A DNA stretch of 64,000 nucleotides from Adiantum capillus-veneris (Eukaryota > Streptophyta > Polypodiopsida > Polypodiales > Pteridaceae). The notes beneath the pieces are model-generated. The model had not been told where the DNA came from and did no database searches. It worked only from the letters and a program-made list of their open reading frames with translations. Shown piece by piece: positions 1 to 11,949 of this stretch; the first letter of the stretch is position 1; every line of letters starts with the position of its first letter. The translations under genes were made by a program, and so were the position numbers. The DNA lies in assembly GCA_014529385.2 (NCBI GenBank), contig CM043950.1, forward strand, positions 158,013,545-158,077,544. Direction: 5' to 3'.

Positions 1-716
1 GATAAAGGTGTACAAACCAATAGCACACACCGGTAACACTACCACGATGTAGGCCATGGCCGGTGGAGGAGATAAAGAGCTCATGTTCACACTGGGATAG
101 TGAAGAGCTAGAGAGTGTACCATGAGCCATAATATGCATCATATGGTCTGATGATAATACTTGAAGACATGGCTATATCGTGGTGGCCTACATGTTCACA
201 CTAGCCCGACCACCCATGGGCACTACAACCTTGAGCGCCCTCACCAATGAACCTCGGACGCACTCGATTTCCTCTCTTCCAATGGCCTACTTTCGGGGTC
301 ATATCAAACAAAACCACCACTACAAGTGGCCCACAAGCACACTGATAGGCTATTTAACAAAGCAACCTTAAGAGGTGAAGCCCCAAAGATTGCACTCTTC
401 AATCAAGGCAATTCATTAAATTAACTAGTCACCCTACTTGCAAACATTTTGTGCCACTTGAACATTGATGGCCAAAATGATACAAGAATGCTTGATTCTG
501 CTAAGTCTCGTCCTACAAACATGAATGCCTAGGGCACCAAACAAGCATAGAGAGGGTTGTCAAGCAATGTTGTTAAGCAAGGCCTTAAAGAAGGCACCTC
601 AATTGTGTGAATGATATGGCCACAATGTCATTCCATCTCTTCATTAATTTGGTTGCGTTGCACATTCCACCTATGTTGCATTACAAGAGGTCTTTGCATG
701 TGTGAAATGGCTTTCT
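1..716. other. No supported gene
   Basis: Moderately AT-rich DNA with only short open frames that have no recognisable domain. I see no RNA gene or clear repeat here. Confidence 0.5.
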
Positions 717-985
717 AACATATCTATGAGATATTAGTACCTCTCCAACTCACGAGTAAGCACATTGACAACACAACTCCTCATCAATAACATATCTATG
801 AGACATTAGTACCTCTCCAACTCACCAATAAGCACATTGACAATACAACAAACCCTAATAAAGTAGTTGTTTCGCACTTGTCACGTGAAAGTGTGAAATG
901 GCTAACATATCTATGAGACATTAGCACCTCTCCAACTCACCAATAAGCACATTGACAATACAACAAATTCTAGTGAAGTACTTGC
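717..985. repeat. Short degenerate tandem repeat, three copies
   Basis: A unit beginning AACATATCTATGAGAYATTA, then an Ala/Thr-neutral tract reading CTCTCCAACTCAC and AAGCACATTGACAA, occurs at about 717, 788 and 904. The second and third copies are nearly identical. Copies one and three are both preceded by GTGTGAAATGGC, so the duplicated unit is longer than the core. No coding capacity is seen. Confidence 0.8.
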
Positions 986-2828
986 TCCACTGATCTTATG
1001 AGGAGTGGAAAATGAGAGGAGATGACAGGTTCAAAGGCATCTCTCGCTATGATAGCCATTGCTATCCTCCTCATACCTCTTCAAAGCTATAATGTCTTCG
1101 TCGCACTCATGAATTCGGCTTCTTAAGTGTATACAAGTTACATCATCTCTTGAAAGGTTGTTAGTAGGGCTGGCAAAGGATTGTCCAATCTCTTGCGTAT
1201 CATATATTTTCTTCATCCGCCAAGGTCCTGGGGAGGGGGGCTGCTGATCCTGGCCCTCCATTCCCCTTGCATTTCTAGCAAGAATCAAGCCAACTATCGT
1301 TAAGTGCTAATGAACAGAGTTCTATCTTTAGACAATTGCAACTGCTACACTACCATACATTGGCATGGCTTGTTTTCCACGTCCATGTCAATTTGATGCT
1401 TAAAGGGAAAAAGGGGCAACTATTCCTCTGCAAAATGATGCCCAGTTAGCAAAAGGCATCAAGAACACTAGGAAATGTGAACGTATCTGGTTTCATTCTC
1501 ACATCCTGCATTTGAGAGAGAATAGACAGAAATCAACGTCTCCATGCTGCAATCATGGCCGTCCAAGACATGACATCTCGTGTGGGAATTTTGTCAAAGA
1601 GAGGCCATGCATTGTTCAATCAATGAAATCGTGATACATGGCCACACAAGCATTCCCTTTAGCACAATTCAGAGCAGACATGCTATCTTCATTGCAAAGA
1701 TGCAGCACTTAGGTTTCCACTAAATATCCATCACATGAATGAAGATTGTGCATCTTTTTCAACACCACTGCTCACAATACGAGCATGCACTCCACTATTC
1801 TGCCCTTTTTGCGCATTGATCAGGTATGCTGCCAAATGTGACCTTGTTTGGAAACACATCCCAGTCAAGTGCCAACCCTTTCTGGAATGACACTTCCTGA
1901 TACCATTTGCGTGTGTAGTTGCATAACGTCTGCCTTTAGCCCCTGCTCTTCATGTGCTCCAAGGACTGCATTCCATAATATTGTACACGTAGGAGCATGT
2001 CATTTAATGACATCCAGGCACGGGCTCCAGGCATGGGCTGTGCTGTCGTACTTAACATACATACAGGCGATGGTAGTCAATGAAGGCATAACATATACGC
2101 TTGCCTTGAGCTAAACCTCGCAGCCTATCACATAATGAGACAACAGTTACAAAACTAATCTTTTGGGTGCCACACATCCTGGTCTCATGGACCAAAAAAT
2201 CTGCAGAGTCTTTCATTACAAGCCACTCTTGAAAGATGCCTCAGTCACGAAACATCACCTTGTATTGTTGATGTTATGTCAAGAATACACACAACCTTCA
2301 TGGGGCCAACAGTGCAAGCAATCGGCTCTGCTCTTTTCATTGCTAGAGAAGCTCAGACCGTGGGGACCCAGCCATTTGGCTGCCTTGTATTCCTCCTCTG
2401 GGCCCCACCATGCCATGTTGCACCTGACTTCCACGCGGCAAGCTGCTGCCCATGTGTAACAACTCGGCCCTATTAGCCTCCGGCTTTCATCACCACTCTG
2501 TGGTTAAGAAAGTGTAGCTGCTGAAAGACACAACATTAGCCCTCAATCAACAAGCACTTGCAGGTAATCATCCGATTTTGCAGAAAATATTAGATGAGAG
2601 ATGCATGACCATGTGCATCTCCTCTCTAGGCCAAAAAATTATCCATTAATACACTATATGTCAAATAATACAAAAGTGCCTTCAACTGGCACATGGAGAA
2701 CAAATCAGCTCTTGGTAACACACTCACCTGTAGCTTTCCTCCTGCCTTTCTTAGGAGACAATGCATCACCTCTACATTTACACTTACACAGAAACTCCAT
2801 CACATTTAGACTTGCCCCCCAAGGACAA
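986..2828. other. Intergenic, 3' flank of the PPR gene
   Basis: Several open frames of 60-100 codons lie here on both strands, but none shows a domain, bias or splice structure that I can support. The part next to 2829 should contain the 3' untranslated region of the minus-strand PPR gene. Confidence 0.45.
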
Positions 2829-5159
2829 TCAAGGTGACCAATCTCGTCCATAGTACGTATTAGGTAGCCCAACCCAGAATTTGAAAGCCTCAACAGCTCT
2901 CCTGCGAGCCGCAGATCTATCTCTTCGAGATTGCGATGTGTGCGGGCTTGTGTACAATTTAGAATGCAATTCCACAAACATGCGTTGATACTTTATTTTA
3001 TCGGCAGGAATCTGATGCTTTTCCATGCATGCCACAATCTCTAATGCCTTCATAAAGAAGCGTGCCCTCACACAAATGTCTACCAATCCATCAAGCAATC
3101 CTGCATCAGGCTTCAAAGGTACACCATTGCTTTCCTTTGCCTCTAAGCGCTCTTGAATCTCCTTCCACAATACAAGGGCTTCACCTACCTTACCTCTATT
3201 AGCAAACCCCTTTACAAGACTTCCGTATGTGGCCACAGTAGGCACATAACCAAATTCTTTCATCCTCTGAAAGGCCCCCTTTGCACCTTCTACGTGCCCT
3301 ACTCTGCAGTAAGCGTCAATCAATGCATTCCATGCAATGGTATCAATTTTCACTCTTCTATCGCGCTCCATCTCTTGAAAAATCTTCGCAGCCAATTCTG
3401 GCTGTCTATTTTTTCCAAAGGCTTTAATGAGATTGGTATAAGTTTGTTTCGAAGGAGCGATGCCAGCCTCGCGCATCTGCGTGTACATTGCCAATGCAGA
3501 GGTACTATCATCAGCGTTAATGTAGCCATCAATCAAGATATTGAATGAAATGACATCAGGTTGAATGCCAGCTTTCTTCATGTCTTCTAGCAGCAGTCTT
3601 CCCTTTGTAGCCTGGCATGCGTCGCTGTAACCCTTCAACAGTACATTATAGGTAATAACATTAGCAGGCACCTTGTGTGATGCCATTTCGCGTAAGAAAC
3701 TGCGAGCTTCATCGAGCAAGCCCAGTCGTACACAAGTAGTGATGACAGTTGTGTAAGTGACCTCATTGGGCAAACTGCCAGCATCATCTTGGTTTTGCAT
3801 TGCAACAAGCAACTGCTTGACATCATTTAGTCTCCTTTTCTGCATGTATCCCTTCATTATAATGGTGTACATACGAGTATCTGGCTTAAACTTGGAAGTA
3901 AAAGGTACCTTTGAAGATGAACTTCTTTGAAGGTGGTCTGCTGGTACTGGCAAAGGGGTATCAACAAGACTTGAATCTGCAGAGTCAAGAGAGGTGGTGG
4001 GTATAATCTTCAAGGCGTTTAAATGTGCCAAGTCACTAGTTAATATCCTGCTAATATCCTCTTTTCCCTTTCTCAAGGCTTCCACAATCATCACTGCTCT
4101 ATCCAGCTCATCCAAGCCGACATATGCGGCAACAAGAGAATGCATGGTTGACATACAAGGTTTTACTCCTGCAGTTTCCATTTCAAACAGTACTTCTGAA
4201 AGCTTAGACTTGTTATTGGACAATGCATAGAGCTTGATCATGATGTTGAAGGTAAGCTCATCTGGTCGTAAACCAAATTTACTGAGCCCATTGAAAATCT
4301 CATTGGCCTTGTCAGCAAGGCAAGCATTGGCACATGCATTAAGAGATGCATTAAAAGCTCCTGTATCAGGCCTCATAGAGGAGGCTGCATTAGCACTGCA
4401 TTGCAATCTCTCATTGTCAACATCAGACTCTGCTTTCTCAGCCATGGAGCAAATGTCCTCAAACAGGCTCAGGGCAAGCGGAACGTCCTCCCTGTCTTTT
4501 CCAAGCTTACTAACAACAGCACTCCATGCCTTCACATGGGGCAAATAACCAAGCTTAAGTATCAGCCTGATTATGGAAGCAGCATAACGAACTGCTCCAG
4601 CTTTGGAGGTAGCCATGGCAAGAAGGCCCAAGCTATTGCAGTCCAGAAGTGAAGCACTCCTTCTCTTTTGCAGAGTTGCGACCAAAGTTTGTGCTTTTGT
4701 GAGGCTGGATGGAGTCCCAGCGTAGGATAGCTGGGAAACGAGTCTGCTGAGACAAACGGGGCTAGGTTTGTGCTTTTTCATCATCAGGAGCTCGCAGATG
4801 CGCCAAGCCTCCTGAGTATTTCGACTTTCCAGGGCAGAGAGCATCTGTTCGTTGAGGGCAAAAGTCTCTTCTCCGGGGCTCGCCTCATTGTCCTCCTGCA
4901 GAGACGAGGAAGCATCCTCATCCAGCTCTGGCAGAGATGATGAAGCATCTTCATGCTCCACCTCAACCCATGCTCTTGTGTTCCCGCTCCCATTCCCACT
5001 CACTGCTTTCAAGTCCGTGCGTAGTCTGCGATGCTGCGAGCTGAGAGGCGCAGCCTTGGAATAGAGCTCATGCCTGCACAAAGATGAGCGCGGTACGTCA
5101 CAAAAGAGAGAGCAGGCAGACGGCCGAGCTTTACAGTAGGAAGGGAGCATCTGCGCCAA
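2829..5159 (-). CDS. HCF152-like: Pentatricopeptide repeat protein, HCF152-like
   Basis: An uninterrupted 776-residue frame ending in TGA. The N-terminus (about residues 1-60) is rich in Ser, Arg and Ala and poor in acidic residues, as in a plastid transit peptide. Acidic Ser/Glu-rich linkers follow. From about residue 110 there are successive 35-residue P-class PPR units with the usual cores such as TYTTVI, TYNVLLKGY, SFNILIDGY, TYTNLIKAF, AWNALIDAY and TYGSLVKGF. There is no E or DYW tail. The C-terminal motif AFKFWVGLPNTYYG resembles, from memory, the end of HCF152, a protein of about 780 residues that binds the chloroplast psbH-petB intergenic RNA and helps its processing and stability. 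Being intronless fits most PPR genes. The PPR call is firm; the HCF152 orthology is probable and not tested. Confidence 0.85.
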   Translation of the reverse strand: MAQMLPSYCKARPSACSLFCDVPRSSLCRHELYSKAAPLSSQHRRLRTDLKAVSGNGSGNTRAWVEVEHEDASSSLPELDEDASSSLQEDNEASPGEETFALNEQMLSALESRNTQEAWRICELLMMKKHKPSPVCLSRLVSQLSYAGTPSSLTKAQTLVATLQKRRSASLLDCNSLGLLAMATSKAGAVRYAASIIRLILKLGYLPHVKAWSAVVSKLGKDREDVPLALSLFEDICSMAEKAESDVDNERLQCSANAASSMRPDTGAFNASLNACANACLADKANEIFNGLSKFGLRPDELTFNIMIKLYALSNNKSKLSEVLFEMETAGVKPCMSTMHSLVAAYVGLDELDRAVMIVEALRKGKEDISRILTSDLAHLNALKIIPTTSLDSADSSLVDTPLPVPADHLQRSSSSKVPFTSKFKPDTRMYTIIMKGYMQKRRLNDVKQLLVAMQNQDDAGSLPNEVTYTTVITTCVRLGLLDEARSFLREMASHKVPANVITYNVLLKGYSDACQATKGRLLLEDMKKAGIQPDVISFNILIDGYINADDSTSALAMYTQMREAGIAPSKQTYTNLIKAFGKNRQPELAAKIFQEMERDRRVKIDTIAWNALIDAYCRVGHVEGAKGAFQRMKEFGYVPTVATYGSLVKGFANRGKVGEALVLWKEIQERLEAKESNGVPLKPDAGLLDGLVDICVRARFFMKALEIVACMEKHQIPADKIKYQRMFVELHSKLYTSPHTSQSRRDRSAARRRAVEAFKFWVGLPNTYYGRDWSP

Positions 5160-5339
5160 GCACTAGCACGCTTCTAAATCCTGGGGAAATGTTGGGAGAT
5201 GGAAGCATTGCTGAATGCTCAAAGGAGAGAGCTCCACGTGGTCAAATCAAATCAGTGCCCATGATTTCAAGGTCGGCGGGTCTCACTCGCTATTACCACC
5301 GATATATGTTTTTTTTTTTGTGTGTGTGTGTGTGTGTGT
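5160..5339. promoter_or_regulatory. Probable upstream region of the PPR gene
   Basis: Short spacer between the PPR start codon and the first dispersed repeat. It ends in a T run followed by a (GT)n tract at about 5310-5340. No TATA box can be assigned with confidence. Only about 180 bp of non-repetitive DNA is left for the promoter. Confidence 0.35.
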
Positions 5340-6086
<747 letters not shown>

Positions 6087-6108
6087 ACACACATGGATGT
6101 AACCTTCT

Positions 6109-6166
6109 GGTCTCATAGCTCATTTTGGCCTCTTGAAGATGTTAATATAATATTTCAATGGATTTT

Positions 6167-6251
<85 letters not shown>
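6109..6251. repeat. LINE 3' tail copy followed by a CT tract
   Basis: The motif GGTCTCATAG, CATTTTGGCC and GAAGATGTTAATATAA is the same 3' tail seen after the LINE at 7966-8029. It is followed by an 81-bp (CT)n tract at 6171-6251. Confidence 0.75.
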
Positions 6252-6253
<2 letters not shown>

Positions 6254-8029
6254 GATATTGTGTTGATCTCCGACTCTCCGGAGGGGATGCAACGTCACTT
6301 GGATGCTTTGCATAGGTTTGTCCATGAAAGTGGCTTGTCTGTCAACCTTGGTAAAACCAAGGTCATGGTATTTAATACCACCCCACAGTGGATCAGGAGG
6401 TCAGCACCTGCATTCACATATGGCCAGGAGATGGTGGAATATACAGATGCTTACACTTACCTTGGAGTGGTTTTCAGTGGACTAGCATTTTCTTTTAGGA
6501 GAGTAGCAGAGACTAGATTGACCAGAGCCCATTCGGCATTGGGGAGATTGGAGAGCATGTGTTCACAGGTTCAGTTTCAAGAGCCTCGGACGAAGCTCTG
6601 GCTCTTTGACACTTTGGTGGCTTTTGCATTGCTCTATGGAGCTGAGATATCGGGGCCTTCATTGGATCATCATGGAGAACAGGTCACATTGATGGATGGG
6701 GGGACACGGAGAAGCCTCTGGTCTCTATGATCTCGCGGCTCATTAGAGCCAAGGCTTCAGTACCACGTGCCATTATCCGAGCAAAGCTAGCTGACCCCCC
6801 ACTAATAGTTGAGGCGCTCACCAGATCTGTTTCCCTCATACACCGCTTGTGGAAAATTCCCAGAGACAGACACGCCCACCTTGCACTTGAGTGCACTTGA
6901 GTCCTCTCGACAATTAGCCAGGCAGGGAGACACAGCATGTTGGTATGGGGAGATGATGTCATGGTTCCAGGCACATGGGTTTAGTGTAGACAGATTGCCC
7001 CCCTTCTAGTACTCACTGGATGCACCCTCTCTGACTCTTACACAGTCCGAGACCACCAGGCTCATCCGCCAGGACCTCACTCAGCTAGACACAAGGAGGA
7101 CATGGGTACAACCAACACATGAGCTGGGCACGAAGATGGCTTTCTACAGAGAGCATCTTCTCCAGTTTGCGGCGGAGGGTTTTGTGAAGAGGCCCAAATA
7201 CATGGACACCCACTTGTCTCATGGGATACGGTGTGCTATTGGCCAAATACACACATCTTCACACCAGCTCTGCAGATCGAGACTGGGAGATACAGCGGAG
7301 TGCCAGCAGAGGCCAAGACATGCACCATGTGTGACATGGAGCTTGAGACAGAGTTACACTACACATGCCACTACCCCGTCTACTATGAGGTACGAGGCCG
7401 CTTCCATTGCTTGTTCAGAGAGGGCTTTGGACCACTCTCCAGAGTCAAGAGGTACGAGATCAGAGATGCCTGGGTTTTTTTCTGCTCGAGCTGCGCAGAC
7501 ACAGAGAGAGCCTGATGAGAGGAGAGGCTAGCCAGTCTCAGAGACACATCGCAGACTTCTTTAGAGCATACAGTGGACACCCAGAAGAGCTACTACCACA
7601 GCAAGTCTTGTCTCTCACACTAGAGGCACACTAATCGATCGAGCGACTGAGCTGGGAAGATCCAGACACCCATGAGTGCGGAGGACTACACAGCATCGAC
7701 GGATGCTACATCAGAGGATTTGGATCACTTTGGCCTGACATGCACGACGCCCGGTTAGACTACTGTCCATAGAGGAGATTGATGAGATCCGCCAGCGACC
7801 GATGCTGGATTTCTTGTGACGTGATTTAGCTATCCCAGCTAGCTACTTAGTTTCACACCTACCAGCTTAGGATCCCATAGTACTTTTATTTTATCATTTC
7901 ATCATTTTGTCATTTCATTTTGTTACTTTGACTTTGTATCAGATTCACCACATTGTAACGCTCTGGTCTCATAGGTCATTTTGGCCTTTTGAAGACGTTA
8001 ATATAACATTTCATTTCATTTCTCTCTCT
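6252..8029 (+). pseudogene. 5'-truncated LINE: reverse transcriptase C-terminus and zinc knuckle
   Basis: The frame directly after the CT tract starts inside a LINE reverse transcriptase. ISDSPEGMQRHLDAL is followed by GLSVNLGKTKVMVFNT, the palm/thumb region after the catalytic Asp pair, then YTYLGVVFSG and LLYGAEI. Downstream, in shifted frames, come a C-x2-C...H...C zinc-finger-like segment (CTMCDMELETELHYTCHYP, about 7320-7377) and a basic tail to about 7820. The 3' untranslated part ends in GTTAATATAACATTTCATTT. The endonuclease and N-terminal palm are absent and at least two frameshifts are present, so the copy is dead. The family is close in type to LINEs of mosses and other non-seed plants as I recall them; this was not searched. 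Confidence 0.8.
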
Positions 8030-8719
8030 AGTAGCAATTCTAGATTCATTTTAGTATCTCTTTTTCATACCTAGACATGGTGTCAAATTCACCAGTTTTT
8101 GTAACGGATTGGTCTCATAGGTCATTTTGGCCTTTTGAAGACGTTAATATATCATTTCATTTCATTTTATTTCTCCTTCTCATAGGTTAAAGTCTACTCT
8201 TCCCACGTGTGGGCATGTCTGAATGTGTATGTCACAATTTTCTAGAGAGTCATGCAATGAGGTTATGACTCATTGAGCACATCTTTTGAGATGCTTGATC
8301 TCCACTGAATCAAACAGATCTTTAAGGTCTCTTGAGATTGCTCCTATGACAATAAAACCTCTTGTCCCTTGTGTTCGTCCATATGATCTAGAAATGTGTA
8401 TGGATTCGAACACCCATTTGAAGAAGTTAATATAACATTTCATTTCATGTTCATCTCATAGGCCATTTCACCCATTTGAAGAAGTTAATATAACATTTCA
8501 TTTCATTTTCATCTCACAGGCCATTTCACTCATTTGAAGAAGTTACCATTTGAAGAAGTTAATATAACATTTCATTTCATTTTCATCTCATAGGCCATTT
8601 CACCCATTTGAAGAAGTTAATATAACATTTCATTTCATTTCATTTTCATCTCACAGGCCATTTCACTCATTTGAAGAAGTTACCATTTGAAGAAGTTAAT
8701 ATAACATTTCATTTCATTT

Positions 8720-8799
<80 letters not shown>

Positions 8800-9362
8800 G
8801 CACTTCTAGATTCATTACTTGATTCATTTCAGTATCAAGTAATGAAATTGGTGTTTACATCTCCCAATGACACACACGATGGACACTACCACCATTAACT
8901 TACTGATACTTGTTAACCCATGCTCAAATTTGTTTGTGGTCTTTTGGGCCTTTTCCCTACACCGCTCCTTCGGAATGAACAGTTGTAGTTACATGAGTGA
9001 AGGCAAGTTTGTATCACCCCACCTTGCTTTAGAATGGCCTCACTTCAATAGCAATACAAACTTGCTTTTCACTCTACAATAGCGCACGACCGAGGTCCCA
9101 CTCATCAACCTCAATGCAAACACCATTGCCCTCTTATCCCACCTCAGTGAGCTCGCCACTAAGAACACCCTCTTCATGTTCCTGCATCTAGGCAAGTTCC
9201 CCAATTACCCCAACGGCATAAAAGACACCTTTCACCTGTAGGTCGAGGGAGCCAAGCAAGTAACTGCATGTGCATATAACCATGCAAGTTAATTATGGTT
9301 TTTTCCTCTATGGTCATTTGGACCTTTCCCCTGTGCCACACCCATGCTAGCATTGATGGGCA

Positions 9363-9430
<68 letters not shown>

Positions 9431-9874
9431 GTAGCAATTCTAGATTCATTTTAATATCTCTTTTTCATACCTAGACATGGTGTCAAATTCACCAGTTTTT
9501 GTAACGGATTGGTCTCATAGGTCATTTCATTTCATTTCTCCGTCTCATAGGTTAAAGTCTACTCTTCCCATGTGTGGGCATGTCTGAATGTGTATGTCAC
9601 AGTTTTCTAGAGAGTCGTGCGACGAGGTTAAGACTCATTGAGCACATCTTTTGAGATGCTTGATCTCCAATGGATTGAACAGATCTTTAAGGTCTCTTGA
9701 GATTTCTCCTATGACAATAAAACCTCTTGTCCCTTGTGTGCATCCATACGATCTAGAAATGTGTATGGATTCGAACACCCTAAGTAAAGACATAGAGTCT
9801 ATTCTCATAAGCCATTCCACCCATTTGAAGAAGTTAATATAACATTTCATTTCATTTTCATCTCTCTCTCTCTC

Positions 9875-9956
<82 letters not shown>

Positions 9957-10400
9957 GTAGCACTTCTAGATTCATTACTTGATTCATTTCAGCATCTCTT
10001 TTTCGTATCTAGACATGGTATAAAATTCACCAGTTTATAATGGATTGGTCTCATATGTATTTTGGCCTTTTGAAGATGTTACTATATCATTTCATTTAAT
10101 TTCATTTCTCTGTCTCATAGGTAAAAGTCTACTCTTTTCATGTGCGAGTGTGTGAGTACATTGAGAACATCTTTTGAGATGCTTGATCTCCATTGAATTG
10201 AACATATCTTTAAGGTCTCTTGTGATTACTCCTACAACAATAAAACCTCTTGTCCCTTGTGTGTGTCCATACTGCTTAGAATTGTGTATGTATTCGAACA
10301 CCCTAAGTGAAGCCATAGGGTCTAGTTTCATAAGCCATTTTTTCCTTTTGAAGAAGTTAATATAACATTTCATTTCATTTTCATCTCTCTTTGTTTGTGT
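8030..10400. repeat. Mosaic repeat array built from LINE tails, repeat A and repeat C
   Basis: The order is: LINE-tail copy 8108-8170; repeat C copy 1 (8170-8730, holding a local tandem array of a CATTTGAAGAAGTTAATATA unit at 8405-8720); CT tract 8724-8796; repeat A copy 2; CT tract 9365-9428; partial LINE tail about 9498-9535; repeat C copy 2 (9535-9860); CT tract 9861-9955; LINE tail 10044-10106; repeat C copy 3 (10107-10390). Repeat C is recognised by GTCTACTCTT, GAGATGCTTGATCTCCA and AATAAAACCTCTTGTCCCTT. No gene is supported within the array. Confidence 0.8.
8850..9364. repeat. Dispersed repeat A, copy 2
   Basis: Second copy of the sequence at 5340-5839, again ending at a (CT)n tract. 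The coding-like stretch matches copy 1 closely but carries one in-frame TAG near 9238. A short insertion (CACCTTGCTTTAGAATGG region) distinguishes it. Confidence 0.8.
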
Positions 10401-11130
10401 GTGTGTGTGTGTATAGTTCTTTTACATAAATAATAAAACATTTAAGTTCAAAGGACGGCTGGCTTTAGACAAGTGACAATGACAAGCAAAAAAACAACTA
10501 AGTCTTAGAATTATTTTTGCACATAGTTATACGAATGAGGTCTCATGCTAGTGTAAAGGTACAATGTTCAAGATAAGTTGTTATTTCCATCAGGTTTCTC
10601 AAGGCAGATCATTTACCCTTTAAGCCAAAAAAATCCAAGAAAGGATAGAGTCCTCACCTCCATCCATTCAAACAAGATAGCAGATATGTTAGCCTTGAAT
10701 GTGTTTTACAGGTGTTATCGAACTATATTAGTTGTTATCCATGTCCAACTTACAACTTTTTAACTCAAAAAAAACTTCCAGAGTGCACATGTATAAGGTG
10801 TGTATATTGTTTAATCTATTTCCAAAGTGTGTGGTTAAAAGACATAATCCTTTAAACTTATGATAGTTATATAAGGATCCTATATAGACACATTATATTT
10901 AGCTCATAAATTAACATATAAATCATTTCGAGTAGAAGGCCACCACCCCTTTTGGTTTAAGTGTCTCATAACCATAATCAGTCCCAAGTCATTCCTATAG
11001 TACCTTGCAAAGTATATATTTAATGTAGCCAACCAAGTGACAATCCTCTTCCTGTCTTCAATCAAAAAGTCATAGTAGTCTGATACCAGACTCAATCCCT
11101 CCAAAAAAACTACTTTTTATTTGGTCTAGG
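10401..11130. other. No supported gene
   Basis: AT-rich spacer between the repeat array and gypsy-1, with a short (GT)n tract near 10397. It is the target DNA of gypsy-1 and ends in CTAGG, half of the target duplication. Confidence 0.5.
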
Positions 11131-11255
11131 TGTAAGGACACGGGTCCTGCGGGCAAGGCCAACGGCACGGTCGGATAGTGTGTATGCTAGGGGAAGGCTA
11201 TAAGATAGCATGGTTGGGTGGAGACTAGCACACGACATTACTCTCCTCCTTTTTG
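11131..11255 (+). repeat. gypsy-1 5' LTR (125 bp)
   Basis: Matches 16568-16692 in length and, for most of its extent, in sequence. It is exceptionally short for a plant gypsy LTR. Its 3' two thirds are duplicated directly downstream. Confidence 0.9.
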
Positions 11256-11267
11256 TGGTATTCGAGC
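11256..11267 (+). promoter_or_regulatory. Putative primer binding site of gypsy-1
   Basis: TGGTATTCGAGC lies directly after the 5' LTR and resembles the initiator-Met tRNA type site TGGTATCAGAGC with two mismatches. A second copy lies at 11371 in the duplicated segment. Confidence 0.65.
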
Positions 11268-11291
11268 TATTTCGGAAAAGGGGACAAGACG

Positions 11292-11406
11292 AGTGTGTAT
11301 GCTAGGGGGAGGATATAAGTTAGCATGGTTGGCTGGAGACTAGCACACGGCATTGTTCTCCTCCTTTTAGTGGTATTCGAGCTATTTCAGGAAAGCGGTC
11401 TGCATG
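11292..11406 (+). repeat. Tandem duplicate of the LTR 3' part plus primer site
   Basis: The segment starting AGTGTGTATGCTAGGG at 11177 is repeated at 11292 with a shift of 115 bp. The copy includes most of the LTR, the primer site and the following ATTTCRGGAAAG sequence. Confidence 0.85.
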
Positions 11407-11949
11407 TGCATGCGACACACATCTCCTCTCTCCCCACGATCTGTAGGCGGGGAAGACGACCCTCCATAGCGCAGCAAAAGAGAAGATAGACACAGAGTTT
11501 TGCACGTAGCACGGGAGGATAGACAACAAGCAGTAGGCGCAGACGCCCCACGTACGCCCTCCACAATGCACGACTAAGGCGAATGACCAAGGCAAACTCA
11601 ATCGGCATCTCTACGGCATCGTTGGTGCCATCAACGCCATGCGAAGGCCCTCTCAACCCTTGCATGAAGGAGGGTTGATCCCACCCCATGAGGGTAAGAC
11701 GAAAGATAGCATACTTGAGTTGAGAAAGAAAGCTACAAGGAAAGCAAAGCTACAAACTTCAACTTCAAGGAAGTAGTTTCACCCTTCCTTTTCACTCCTT
11801 AGAGAAAAAGACAAGTTTTCTTCCAAAATTCATTTTTCTTCAAAAAAGAACCTTCACAAGTGAACAAAAGCCTTCACAAAAATGATTTTTTGTGAAGAGT
11901 CAACGAAGGTGTTCTTACAAAGAACAACAAGTGAAATGCGAGGCGAGGA

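Noticed and set aside
9174-9449. Minus-strand frame with an Arg-Glu run
   Set aside because: The run is a CT tract read on the other strand and the rest is antisense of repeat A.
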